From the NCBI GenBank assembly GCA_034432655.1, contig DAOUBP010000139.1, positions 1 to 15,394 of the forward strand: a DNA stretch of 15,394 nucleotides, given 5' to 3'. The DNA is from DAOUBP01 sp034432655 (lineage in GTDB: Bacteria > Chloroflexota > Anaerolineae > CG2-30-64-16). How positions within the stretch are numbered: position 1 is the first letter of the stretch; each line of letters begins with the position of its first letter. Of the stretch, positions 6,513-12,039 are shown one piece after another. Below the pieces are notes generated by a model. It saw only the letters and a program-made list of their open reading frames with translations. It ran no database searches and was not told the origin of the DNA. The position numbers and the translations under genes were made by a program.

Positions 6513-8330
6513 TCAGATCAACGCTTTGCGGTTGATTACATCCTGGACATAGGCGATGAACCCGGCCACGGACTGAGAACCGCGCTGCTCGCCGGTGCGC
6601 AACCGCACATTAACGCTGCCCTCGGCCGCCTCCCGATCACCGATCACCAGCATGTACGGGATCTTCTGCAACTGGGCGTTGCGGATCTTGGCGTTCATGC
6701 GGTCGGAGCTGTCGTCCACTTCCACCCGCAGGCCGGCCGCCCTGAGTTGTGCAGCAACAGCGTGCGCCACCTCGTTGTGCCGGTCGGCGATCGGGATCAC
6801 CGTGGCCTGCACCGGGCAAAGCCAGACGGGGAAGGCGCCGGCGAAGTGCTCGATCAACACGCCGAAGAAGCGCTCCATGCTCCCCATCAGCGCGCGGTGG
6901 ATCATATACGGCCGGTATTCTTTGCCATCCTCCCCAACATAGCTCAGGTCAAACCGCTCCGGCAGGTTGAAGTCGAACTGGATCGTGCTGAGCTGCCATT
7001 CGCGCTCCAACGCATCGTACACCTTCAGATCAATCTTGGGGCCGTAGAAGGCGCCGCCCCCTTCGTCTACCTGGTAGGGGATGCCGGCGCGCTGCAAAGC
7101 GGCCTCTAACGCGCGCTCGGCCGCCTCCCACATCTCATCCGGGCCGACGCGCTTCTCGGGCCGCGTGCTGAGATAGGCGTTGAAGTCTTCGAAGCCGAAG
7201 CTGCGCAGGATGTGCAGGCAGAAGCCCAGCACCTTATCAATCTCCTCCGGCATCTGGTCGGGCCGGCAGAACAGATGCGCATCGTCTTGCGTGAAACCAC
7301 GGACCCGCGTCAGGCCGTGTAACACGCCGCTGCGTTCAAAACGGTAGACGGTGCCCCATTCGGCCCAGCGCAGCGGCAGGTCGCGATAGGAGCGCGTACG
7401 GCTCTTGTAGATGCTCACATGGAAGGGGCAGTTCATCGGCTTCAAGTAGAACTGCTGGCCCTCGATCTCAATGGGCGCGTACATGCTCTCTTTGTAGAAA
7501 TCGAGATGGCCGCTGGTCTCCCACAACGTCGCCCGGCCGATGTGCGGCGTCACCACGAATTCGTAGCCGGCCTTCAGATGCTCTTGCTTGCTGAACTCCT
7601 CGGCCAGATAGCGCATCATGGCCCCTTTGGGATGCCAGAGCACCAGGCCGCCGCCCACATCGTCCGGGCTCGTGCTGAAGAGATCCAGCTCGCGGCCCAG
7701 CCGACGATGGTCGCGGCGCTTGGCCTCTTCAATCTTGTAGAGGTACGCGTCGAGCTGCTGCTTGGTGGGCCACACGGTGCCATAGATGCGCTGGAGCATG
7801 GGGTTACGCTCGTTCCCGCGCCAGTATGCGCCGGCCACGCTCAGCAGCTTGAACGCATCCGGCGGGATCTGGCCGGTATGCTCCAGGTGGGGACCCCGGC
7901 ACAGGTCAATGAAGCGATCGTGCTGGTACGTCGAGATCACCGGCGGCTCCTCGGTCGGCTCGCCGTACTCGTCCACGCCGCCTTTCTCCAGCCCTTCGAT
8001 CAACTCGATCTTATACGGCTGGTTCGCAAAGAGGCGCTTCGCCTCCTCCGCGCTGACCTCCGAGCGGATGAACGGGTGCCGGCCGGCCACGATCTGGCGC
8101 ATCCGCTTTTCGATCGCCTCCAGGTCCTCGGGCGTGAAGGTCTTCAACGACCCATCCGGGTTGCGGCCCAGATCGAAGTCGTAGTAGAAGCCGTCCTTGA
8201 TGGGCGGCCCGATGGCAATCAGCGCGTCCGGAAAGCGCTCCAGGACGGCCTGAGCCATCACATGCGCCGTTGAGTGGCGCAGCTTGTGCAAAAATTCATC
8301 GCCGTTGTCGTGATTATGTTTATCGGCCAT
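6513..8330 (-). CDS. thrS: Threonyl-tRNA synthetase (without TGS domain)
   Basis: Class II synthetase charging tRNA-Thr. The 605-aa protein begins directly at the editing domain (HSTAH at residues 19-23, later DLCRGPH) and lacks the roughly 60-aa TGS domain of the E. coli enzyme. Catalytic-core zinc ligands are recognisable as the Cys of MNCPFH, the His of FTQDDAHLF and the His of MIHRALMGSMERFFG. Motif 2 is TVYRFERSGVLHGLTRVRGF and motif 3 GSMERFFGVLIEH. The C-terminal anticodon-binding domain starts near FPVWLCPVQATVIP. Start ATG 8330 has AAGGAGG 5 nt upstream. No promoter is visible in the 89-nt gap to the small membrane-protein gene, so the two may be co-transcribed. A Thr-type T-box leader lies about 1.1 kb upstream on the same strand, beyond an oppositely oriented gene. 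Confidence 0.97.
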   Translation of the reverse strand: MADKHNHDNGDEFLHKLRHSTAHVMAQAVLERFPDALIAIGPPIKDGFYYDFDLGRNPDGSLKTFTPEDLEAIEKRMRQIVAGRHPFIRSEVSAEEAKRLFANQPYKIELIEGLEKGGVDEYGEPTEEPPVISTYQHDRFIDLCRGPHLEHTGQIPPDAFKLLSVAGAYWRGNERNPMLQRIYGTVWPTKQQLDAYLYKIEEAKRRDHRRLGRELDLFSTSPDDVGGGLVLWHPKGAMMRYLAEEFSKQEHLKAGYEFVVTPHIGRATLWETSGHLDFYKESMYAPIEIEGQQFYLKPMNCPFHVSIYKSRTRSYRDLPLRWAEWGTVYRFERSGVLHGLTRVRGFTQDDAHLFCRPDQMPEEIDKVLGFCLHILRSFGFEDFNAYLSTRPEKRVGPDEMWEAAERALEAALQRAGIPYQVDEGGGAFYGPKIDLKVYDALEREWQLSTIQFDFNLPERFDLSYVGEDGKEYRPYMIHRALMGSMERFFGVLIEHFAGAFPVWLCPVQATVIPIADRHNEVAHAVAAQLRAAGLRVEVDDSSDRMNAKIRNAQLQKIPYMLVIGDREAAEGSVNVRLRTGEQRGSQSVAGFIAYVQDVINRKALI

Positions 8331-8343
8331 GACGGCCTCCTTG

Positions 8344-8395
8344 ACAGAGAGATTACAGAGAGATTACAGATTTCGGATTGCAGATTGCGGATTGG
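8344..8395. repeat. Short tandem repeats upstream of thrS
   Basis: Two head-to-tail copies of AGAGAGATTAC (8346-8356, 8357-8367) are followed by degenerate CGGATTGC/AGATTG units. The stretch is non-coding and falls between the small membrane-protein gene and the thrS ribosome-binding site. Confidence 0.6.
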
Positions 8396-8419
8396 GGGGC
8401 TGGCCGCCGCCCGTTCCGC

Positions 8420-8770
8420 TCAGCCACGTCCCAAAAGATAGACGATTGCCATGACAACCAGGATCAGAAACAAGGCCTTGAAACGTTTTTCCCTGTCCTC
8501 CCGCACCACCTGCGCTGGTGTCTTGCCAGTGAAAAAAGTGATACTCATGGGCTGGTTGGCGGTAGACCTGGTCACCGAGAAATAGGCCTTACTCACACCC
8601 CAGACGGCCAACAGCAAGAACAACCCGACTGTGAACGGCCTGGCGCCCCCTTCAGGGATCTCCGTGTCCAGCAGCCTTTCGAAGATCGCGCGCAACAGCG
8701 GCTCAAAGAGATCCACCAGGGCAAAGAACAGCTCCCACAACACCTCCACGATACGACGAATTTGCTCCAT
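8420..8770 (-). CDS. Small membrane protein of unknown function
   Basis: 116-aa protein starting MEQIRRIVEVLWELFFALVDLF. Two membrane helices are evident: one around residues 48-64 (FTVGLFLLLAVWGV) and one at the C-terminus (ALFLILVVMAIVYLLGRG). An amphipathic N-terminus and a charged linker (VVREDREKRFKA) complete it. I do not recognise a family. ATG 8770 is preferred because AAAGGAG lies 8 nt upstream; an ORF opening at 8851 would run into the divergent promoter and add a cysteine-rich non-coding-like stretch. It lies 89 nt upstream of thrS on the same strand and 155 nt from the divergent 158-aa gene. Probably real; function unknown. Confidence 0.75.
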   Translation of the reverse strand: MEQIRRIVEVLWELFFALVDLFEPLLRAIFERLLDTEIPEGGARPFTVGLFLLLAVWGVSKAYFSVTRSTANQPMSITFFTGKTPAQVVREDREKRFKALFLILVVMAIVYLLGRG

Positions 8771-8844
8771 TGCAAGGCTCCTTTCAGGGCTCCACGACAT
8801 GCAGACGGGGGTGGGGTCGCAACAGCAAAGTGCACAACCCGGAT

Positions 8845-8874
8845 TTGACACTAGAACATAAGTTCTAGTATACT
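8845..8874 (+). promoter_or_regulatory. Near-consensus promoter of the 158-aa gene
   Basis: TTGACA (8845-8850) and TATACT (8869-8874) with an 18-nt spacer, 51 nt upstream of the start codon at 8926. The spacer consists entirely of the palindrome described at 8850-8869, the arrangement of a strong promoter held off by a repressor. Confidence 0.88.
8850..8869. promoter_or_regulatory. LexA-like palindromic operator between -35 and -10
   Basis: CTAGAAC-ATAA-GTTCTAG is a perfect inverted repeat and extends by one more A/T pair on each side. The core GAAC-N4-GTTC is the form recognised by Gram-positive LexA (B. subtilis CGAAC-N4-GTTCG). The palindrome and core are seen directly; LexA as the binder is inferred. 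Confidence 0.72.
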
Positions 8875-8925
8875 GGCCTTCGACACCCGCTGGCTTATGT
8901 AGCCAGACTCGGAAGGGAGGTTCAA

Positions 8926-9402
8926 ATGCCCGGAGTACTGGATATCCTCGATGCCGTGAACCTGTTGGCCCGTATCGAGGCCCTGGTGGGCCGCCTCATC
9001 TTCGCCGACTGGCAGGGCGCTGTCACACGCCACGGCCCGTTGGGCGCAGGCAGCGAGCTGGGACGCGCGCTCACCGGCGCCAACGCATGGGAGCTACGCA
9101 TCCGCCGCGATGGCCAGTGGAGCGGCCGGGACGTCGCACAGTTCCTGCGCCATTACGGCGTACAGACATGGGCAGGCCGGACCACTACGGATCACTTCAT
9201 CATGTATGTAAAAGAGCGACAGGCCAACTGGGCCGAATACCTGCTGCGGCGCCGCGGCATCCCTCTGGAGTCGGAGGTTTACAACCCCGCCAACCTGGGC
9301 TACGCACAGAAGTACGCGCCGGGCGACCAGCCGCCCGCTTGGGCCGACCGGGACGCCGGCCGCCGGGGCATCGCCGACAAGCTTTTGGACTGGTTCTCCT
9401 GA
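8926..9402 (+). CDS. Unrecognised 158-aa protein, possibly SOS-controlled
   Basis: I do not recognise the family. The 158-aa protein has no signal peptide or membrane helix. It starts with a helical stretch (MPGVLDILDAVNLLARIEALVG), then a basic segment WELRIRRDGQWSGRDVAQFL, then a compact block HFIMYVKERQANWAEYLLRRRG that looks conserved, and ends KLLDWFS. The block reads like a small alpha/beta domain with an amphipathic helix. GGGAGG precedes the ATG with a 5-nt spacer. It is the only plus-strand gene in the first 11 kb, with its own strong promoter and a GAAC-N4-GTTC palindrome in the spacer, so DNA-damage control is plausible. It lies between a Thr T-box and thrS, antisense to any transcript joining them. 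No plus-strand terminator is visible after it. Confidence 0.8.
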   Translation: MPGVLDILDAVNLLARIEALVGRLIFADWQGAVTRHGPLGAGSELGRALTGANAWELRIRRDGQWSGRDVAQFLRHYGVQTWAGRTTTDHFIMYVKERQANWAEYLLRRRGIPLESEVYNPANLGYAQKYAPGDQPPAWADRDAGRRGIADKLLDWFS

Positions 9403-9410
9403 CCCGAACG

Positions 9411-9427
9411 CGGCCGGCCGGCCGGCC
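9411..9427. repeat. GGCC simple repeat
   Basis: A 17-bp run of alternating CGGC/GGCC units just after the 158-aa gene. It is self-complementary on both strands and can form a small GC stem; no function assigned. Confidence 0.6.
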
Positions 9428-9431
9428 AATC

Positions 9432-9464
9432 AAAAAGACCCCTGCCCGTTGGGGCGAGGGGTCT
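9432..9464 (-). terminator. Intrinsic terminator of the T-box leader
   Basis: AGACCCCT/AGGGGTCT plus GCCC/GGGC with one bulged C and a CAAC loop, followed by UUUUU on the minus strand. Its 5' arm overlaps the competing antiterminator formed with the T-box sequence. Confidence 0.85.
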
Positions 9465-9665
9465 CGCGGTTCCACCCAGCTTGACGCAGGTTGCTGACCG
9501 GCGCCATCTTTCACGGCCTGTAACGGGGCCGACCGAGATGCCATACTTGCGCGCGCTTTCCGGCATCCGCTCTCGGGTGGTTTTCGGCGAGCTATAGTGA
9601 AACGGGCTTCCAGCCTGCGGCCCGTTCTCTCTGACACTTCAGCTTCGCTTACTCGTCCCGATCAA
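9432..9665 (-). ncRNA. T-box leader, predicted threonine-specific
   Basis: A T-box riboswitch senses uncharged tRNA and prevents transcription termination. On the minus strand the Stem I base CGGG (9660-9657) pairs with CCCG (9577-9574). AGTA (9653-9650) faces the specifier loop GAAAACCACC, whose triplet ACC is at 9581-9579. GCG/CGC, AGCT/AGCT and AGTG/CACT continue Stem I, and the distal AGAGAG...GGCTGGAAGCCCG is typical. The T-box sequence GGGTGGAACCGCG is at 9477-9465 and the intrinsic terminator at 9464-9432. The TGGA within it pairs with a UCCA tRNA end. Both threonine tRNAs here have discriminator U, while tRNA-Val next door has A. No minus-strand gene follows directly: the 158-aa gene lies opposite, and thrS is about 1.1 kb away. 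Confidence 0.87.
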
Positions 9666-9713
9666 CGCTTTATGATCTTGTGCAGGATGAATTCTGCACC
9701 ACACTGGATCAGA

Positions 9714-9787
9714 TGGGCGGTACAGGATTTGAACCTGTGACCTCATGCATGTCAAGCATGCGCTCTAGCCTCCTGAGCTAACCGCCC
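9714..9787 (-). tRNA. tRNA-Val (anticodon GAC)
   Basis: Cloverleaf of 74 nt. The acceptor stem is GGGCGGT/ACCGCCC, the D arm GCTC/GAGC, the anticodon stem CATGC/GCATG with loop TTGACAT (GAC, reads GUC/GUU), the T arm ACAGG/CCTGT, and the discriminator A. CCA is not encoded. It has its own promoter 12-40 nt upstream. The T-box leader starts about 50 nt downstream with no convincing terminator between, so they may share a transcript. Confidence 0.95.
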
Positions 9788-9798
9788 AAGCAAGAGAG

Positions 9799-9827
9799 AT
9801 TATATGCTCAGGATCGCAATTTAGCAA
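9799..9827 (-). promoter_or_regulatory. Promoter of tRNA-Val
   Basis: Minus-strand TTGCTA (9822-9827), a 17-nt spacer, and a perfect TATAAT (9799-9804), placed 12 nt upstream of the mature tRNA-Val 5' end. No separate promoter of comparable quality was found before the T-box leader. Confidence 0.75.
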
Positions 9828-9851
9828 ATTGGGCAACGCGCAGACGCGAGG

Positions 9852-10079
9852 CTATGACTTCAGCTTCAGCACCGCATACAGCCGCTCTTTCGCGTCGGCC
9901 GGCACCTCGGCATGGCCGTAATCCCGGTAGAGATAAACGGTCTTGCGCAAGGTATCCACCACGACCCGACAGTTGCCGCAATCGGCGATGTGCTGTTCGA
10001 TCTCAGCACAGAGCTCAGCATCCAACGTGCCGTCCACGTAATCGGACAGCGCGCCCAACATCTCTCTACACTGCACCAA
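9852..10079 (-). CDS. Zinc-finger anti-sigma factor
   Basis: 75-aa soluble protein with the ZAS anti-sigma signature: Cys4, then the LSDYVDGTLD helix, then H30-x3-C34-x2-C37 (HIADCGNC). Such proteins bind and silence their cognate ECF sigma factor, often responding to redox or metal state through the zinc site. The TTG start at 10079 has GGAAGGAG 7 nt upstream; a GTG one codon later is the alternative. It overlaps the end of the sigma gene by 14 nt, which indicates translational coupling. No transmembrane helix follows, so it is a cytoplasmic ZAS protein of minimal length. Confidence 0.9.
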   Translation of the reverse strand: MVQCREMLGALSDYVDGTLDAELCAEIEQHIADCGNCRVVVDTLRKTVYLYRDYGHAEVPADAKERLYAVLKLKS

Positions 10080-10713
10080 CCCTTAACTCCTTCCCCGAAG
10101 CAGCCAGGGCAGGGCCGAAGTATTGGCTCAACTTCTCCCGCAACGCCAGCCGTGCCCGATGCAGCCGCACCTTGACATTGGTCTCCGTCAACCCCAGCGC
10201 CTGAGCCGTCTCGGCAGTGGACAGCCCCTCGATGTCGCGCAGCACAAAAACGCTACGCAATGAGACCGGCAATGTCTGCAGCGCGGCCTCCAGGGTGCTG
10301 CGCAGCTCCTTGCCCAGCAGCAGCTCATCCGGCAGCCGGCTCCAATCCACGAACTGGCGGGGGACGAGCTCCCCGTCATCGGTGGTGAGCGGCTCGTCCA
10401 GCGATTGGGTAGGCACCTGCCGCTTGCGCAGCCGCATCAACGCCGCGTTGTAGGCGATCCGATAGAGCCACGTTCCCAACTGGCTGCGGCCCTCGAACCG
10501 GCTCAACGCCCGGAAGGCGCTGATGAAGGTCTCCTGCAAGACATCCTCGGCCTCCTGCGGGTTGCCCGTCAGCCGCAAAGCCAGGTTGTAGATGGTGCCG
10601 GAGTAGCGCTCAACGATGGCCGTGTAGGCCTCCTGGCGCCCGGCTTTGGCCGCGGCCACCAGCTCCGCTTCGCTGAGGAAAGACGTATTTGCCAGGTTGC
10701 TTATTGGATGCAT
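10066..10713 (-). CDS. ECF (sigma-70 family, group 4) RNA polymerase sigma factor
   Basis: 215-aa alternative sigma factor with region 2 (YSGTIYNLALRLTGNPQEAEDVLQETF, then the -10 recognition helix SQLGTWLYRIAYNAALMRLRKR) and region 4 (LPVSLRSVFVLRDIEGLSTAETAQALGL, helix-turn-helix VKVRLHRARLALRE). An acidic linker DDGELVPRQF joins them. It directs RNA polymerase to a stress regulon under control of the overlapping anti-sigma gene. The start is uncertain: ATG 10713 (MHPISNL) or GTG 10749 with AGGGG upstream. No strong housekeeping promoter precedes it. Its upstream region carries the long inverted repeat at 10771-10837. Target genes cannot be read from the window. Confidence 0.93.
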   Translation of the reverse strand: MHPISNLANTSFLSEAELVAAAKAGRQEAYTAIVERYSGTIYNLALRLTGNPQEAEDVLQETFISAFRALSRFEGRSQLGTWLYRIAYNAALMRLRKRQVPTQSLDEPLTTDDGELVPRQFVDWSRLPDELLLGKELRSTLEAALQTLPVSLRSVFVLRDIEGLSTAETAQALGLTETNVKVRLHRARLALREKLSQYFGPALAASGKELRVGAV

Positions 10714-10770
10714 AGTCAGGGAAGATGTTACATGCGGCGCTGGCCGCACCAGGGCCCCTGCGGGTGAGAA

Positions 10771-10837
10771 CCCTTCGTAGGGACGACTTCAGCCGTTCGG
10801 CGCAGACTGGGGCGACTGAAGTCGCCACTACGAAGGG
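10771..10837. repeat. Long imperfect inverted repeat between thioredoxin and sigma-factor genes
   Basis: Two 22-nt arms (10771-10792 and 10816-10837) match as an inverted repeat at 20 of 22 positions, flanking a 23-nt centre. The arms begin CCCTTCGTAG and end CTACGAAGGG. I recall similar CTTCGTAG...GACTTCAG repeats as interspersed elements in Chloroflexota genomes. It may also end the thioredoxin transcript, but no U-tract is evident. Confidence 0.75.
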
Positions 10838-10844
10838 GGCGTTT

Positions 10845-11231
10845 TCAAGCCAGAGCGCGCTCCAGCTTGCTCTTCAAGGTGTTATAGCTGGTCATCCCCA
10901 CCTGGCGGTCAACTTCCTGGCCGTTCTTGAAGAAGATCAGGGTCGGGATACCCATGATGCCGTAACGCATCAGGATTTCCGGATATTCGTCGGCGTTCAG
11001 CTTGGCGACCAGCGCGCGGCCCTGGTACTCGGCCGCCAACTGGGCCACGGCCGGCGCGATGGCATGACACGGCCCGCACCATTCGGCCCAAAAGTCTACC
11101 ACCGCCGGCAGCTCAGACTGCAAGACCACCGTGTCGAACTCCTCGCCGGTGATGTGCTGCGGCTCGATAATCGGCGTATTTTCATCTGAAGCGGACTTGG
11201 CTCCGCCCATCAAACGCTTGAACAAGCCCAT
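10845..11231 (-). CDS. trxA: Thioredoxin
   Basis: 128-aa thioredoxin with active site WCGPC at residues 51-55, preceded by VVDFWAE, and with the cis-proline segment GIMGIPTLIFFKNGQ. It reduces protein disulfides, and in this setting possibly persulfides, in the cytoplasm. A roughly 20-residue N-terminal extension (MGLFKRLMGGAKSAS) is longer than in E. coli TrxA; it is basic and amphipathic and could touch the membrane. ATG 11231 has GAGGAG 7 nt upstream. It is the third gene after the CsoR-family repressor and the 24-aa membrane peptide, with an 89-nt gap from the latter, and is probably controlled by that repressor. Confidence 0.94.
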   Translation of the reverse strand: MGLFKRLMGGAKSASDENTPIIEPQHITGEEFDTVVLQSELPAVVDFWAEWCGPCHAIAPAVAQLAAEYQGRALVAKLNADEYPEILMRYGIMGIPTLIFFKNGQEVDRQVGMTSYNTLKSKLERALA

Positions 11232-11320
11232 GATGTTTCTCCTCAGGAAGATGGTTTCTCGGATCCGGTCGGTTCCTTTTTGGGCCGGCCCTCCCGGGGC
11301 CGACATGTCTGGCTCGCTGC

Positions 11321-11395
11321 TCAGCCCCCTCGACCGGAGAGGAGCAAAATGAACCAGATCACCAGGCCGATGAGGAAGAGGTCGTTTGGTCCCAT
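11321..11395 (-). CDS. 24-aa single-pass membrane micropeptide
   Basis: Short ORF starting MGPNDLFLIGLVIWFI and ending LLSGRGG, then TGA. It is one hydrophobic helix with an acidic N-terminal side and a positive C-terminal Arg. The ATG is 10 nt after the repressor stop, with GAAAGGG about 5 nt upstream, so it sits tightly inside the repressor-thioredoxin operon. Spacing, ribosome-binding site and helix composition argue for a real gene. I do not recognise it. It might anchor or assist the thioredoxin, but that is a guess. Confidence 0.6.
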   Translation of the reverse strand: MGPNDLFLIGLVIWFILLLSGRGG

Positions 11396-11405
11396 CGGTG
11401 CCCTT

Positions 11406-11675
11406 TCAGTCCAGTTTGCGCAGCGTGGCCATCAACTGGTCCAGCATGGCGTCCATGTCACCCTGACCGGGTTCCAGCAGGCAACGGGCTGCGTAGGCGC
11501 GCGCCAGCACCAGGCTCGCCTGGTGGACCGCCGAACGGATCGCCGCCATCTGCTGGAGGATCTCGGAGCAATCCCGCTCATCCTCCACCATCTTCTGGAC
11601 CCCGCGCACCTGGCCCTCGATCCGCCGTAACCTGGTCGTAAGTTCTGCCTTCACCTCAGGTGACTGAAGCTGCAT
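11406..11675 (-). CDS. CsoR/FrmR-family repressor with CstR-like ligand residues
   Basis: 89-aa all-helical repressor of the CsoR/RcnR/FrmR/CstR family (former DUF156), with the core LRRIEGQVRGVQKMVEDERDC. In M. tuberculosis CsoR, copper is bound by Cys36, His61 and Cys65. Numbering here is identical: Cys36 and Cys65 are present but residue 61 is Tyr (ARAYAARC). S. aureus CstR, a persulfide sensor, likewise keeps two Cys and lacks this His. Copper sensing is therefore doubtful and thiol/persulfide sensing more likely. His51 is the only His and is not at a ligand position. GAGGGGA lies 3 nt before the ATG. It heads an operon with a membrane micropeptide and thioredoxin and is divergent from a 64-aa gene, with a palindromic operator between. 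Confidence 0.92.
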   Translation of the reverse strand: MQLQSPEVKAELTTRLRRIEGQVRGVQKMVEDERDCSEILQQMAAIRSAVHQASLVLARAYAARCLLEPGQGDMDAMLDQLMATLRKLD

Positions 11676-11689
11676 GTTCCCCTCAAAAC

Positions 11690-11719
11690 TTGACGCACAC
11701 CCGGCCATTACACTATACT
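11690..11719 (+). promoter_or_regulatory. Promoter of the 64-aa gene, overlapped by the operator
   Basis: TTGACG (11690-11695), an 18-nt spacer and TATACT (11714-11719) on the plus strand. The -10 lies inside the left half of the palindrome at 11712-11729, so repressor binding would block it. Minus-strand TATACT/TATAGT hexamers in the same stretch could serve the repressor operon, but their -35 boxes are poor. Confidence 0.6.
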
Positions 11720-11729
11720 GGAGTATAGT
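11712..11729. promoter_or_regulatory. Perfect 18-bp palindromic operator
   Basis: ACTATACT-GG-AGTATAGT has perfect 8-bp arms. It lies 36 nt upstream of the CsoR-family gene and 41 nt upstream of the divergent 64-aa gene. CsoR-family operators usually show ATAC...GTAT ends with G/C tracts inside; here the ends fit and the centre is shorter and less GC-rich. Autoregulation by the neighbouring repressor is inferred. Confidence 0.75.
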
Positions 11730-11770
11730 ATATCGAAAGGCGCAGCGGACGTCAAATCCAGGAGGGGGTC

Positions 11771-11965
11771 ATGGCGGGCAATGCCGGTAAACTGGCCGGG
11801 GTCGGGGTGGCACTGTCGGCCGAAGAGGTGATCGAGCTGAAGATGATCGTGCAAGATGAGGACGCGGAGGCGGCCCTGGCCTTCCTGCGCCGTTTGCGCC
11901 GCAAAGTGTTAGAGGTGGAACGTAGACACTGCGGCGACCCGGATAAATTGCCGGGGATGAGTTGA
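11771..11965 (+). CDS. Small 64-aa protein divergent from the CsoR-family repressor
   Basis: 64-aa soluble, helical protein. The segment LSAEEVIELKMIVQDEDAEAALAFLRRLRRKVLEVE is strongly amphipathic with an acidic first half and basic second half; a single Cys lies in ERRHCGDPDKLPGMS. I do not recognise a family. AGGAGGGGG precedes the ATG by about 2 nt, a strong if tight ribosome-binding site. The promoter at 11690-11719 overlaps the palindromic operator, so it is likely part of the repressor's regulon. A hairpin terminator follows 15 nt after its stop. Confidence 0.72.
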   Translation: MAGNAGKLAGVGVALSAEEVIELKMIVQDEDAEAALAFLRRLRRKVLEVERRHCGDPDKLPGMS

Positions 11966-11980
11966 ACTCAGACGGCCACA

Positions 11981-12039
11981 CCCGGCCACAAACCAGATTC
12001 CTGGGACAAATCAGGTTTGTGGCCGGGCTTGATCTTTTT
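11981..12039. terminator. Terminator between the 64-aa gene and the fumarase gene
   Basis: Perfect 14-bp stem CCCGGCCACAAACC/GGTTTGTGGCCGGG (11981-11994, 12014-12027), extended by GATT/AATC past an A-A mismatch, with a 9-nt loop. The plus strand continues CTTGATCTTTTTT, so it is best for the plus-strand gene. The convergent fumarase transcript ends at the same hairpin, but its minus-strand side lacks a U-tract. Confidence 0.88.

Noticed and set aside
9200..9637. Minus-strand ORFs running through the T-box region
   Set aside because: The nucleotide sequence is explained by conserved RNA structure, and the ORFs are Arg/Pro/Gly-rich without any domain.
11406..11675. Confident annotation as copper repressor CsoR
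   Set aside because: The His61 copper ligand is replaced by Tyr, so copper sensing is not supported.
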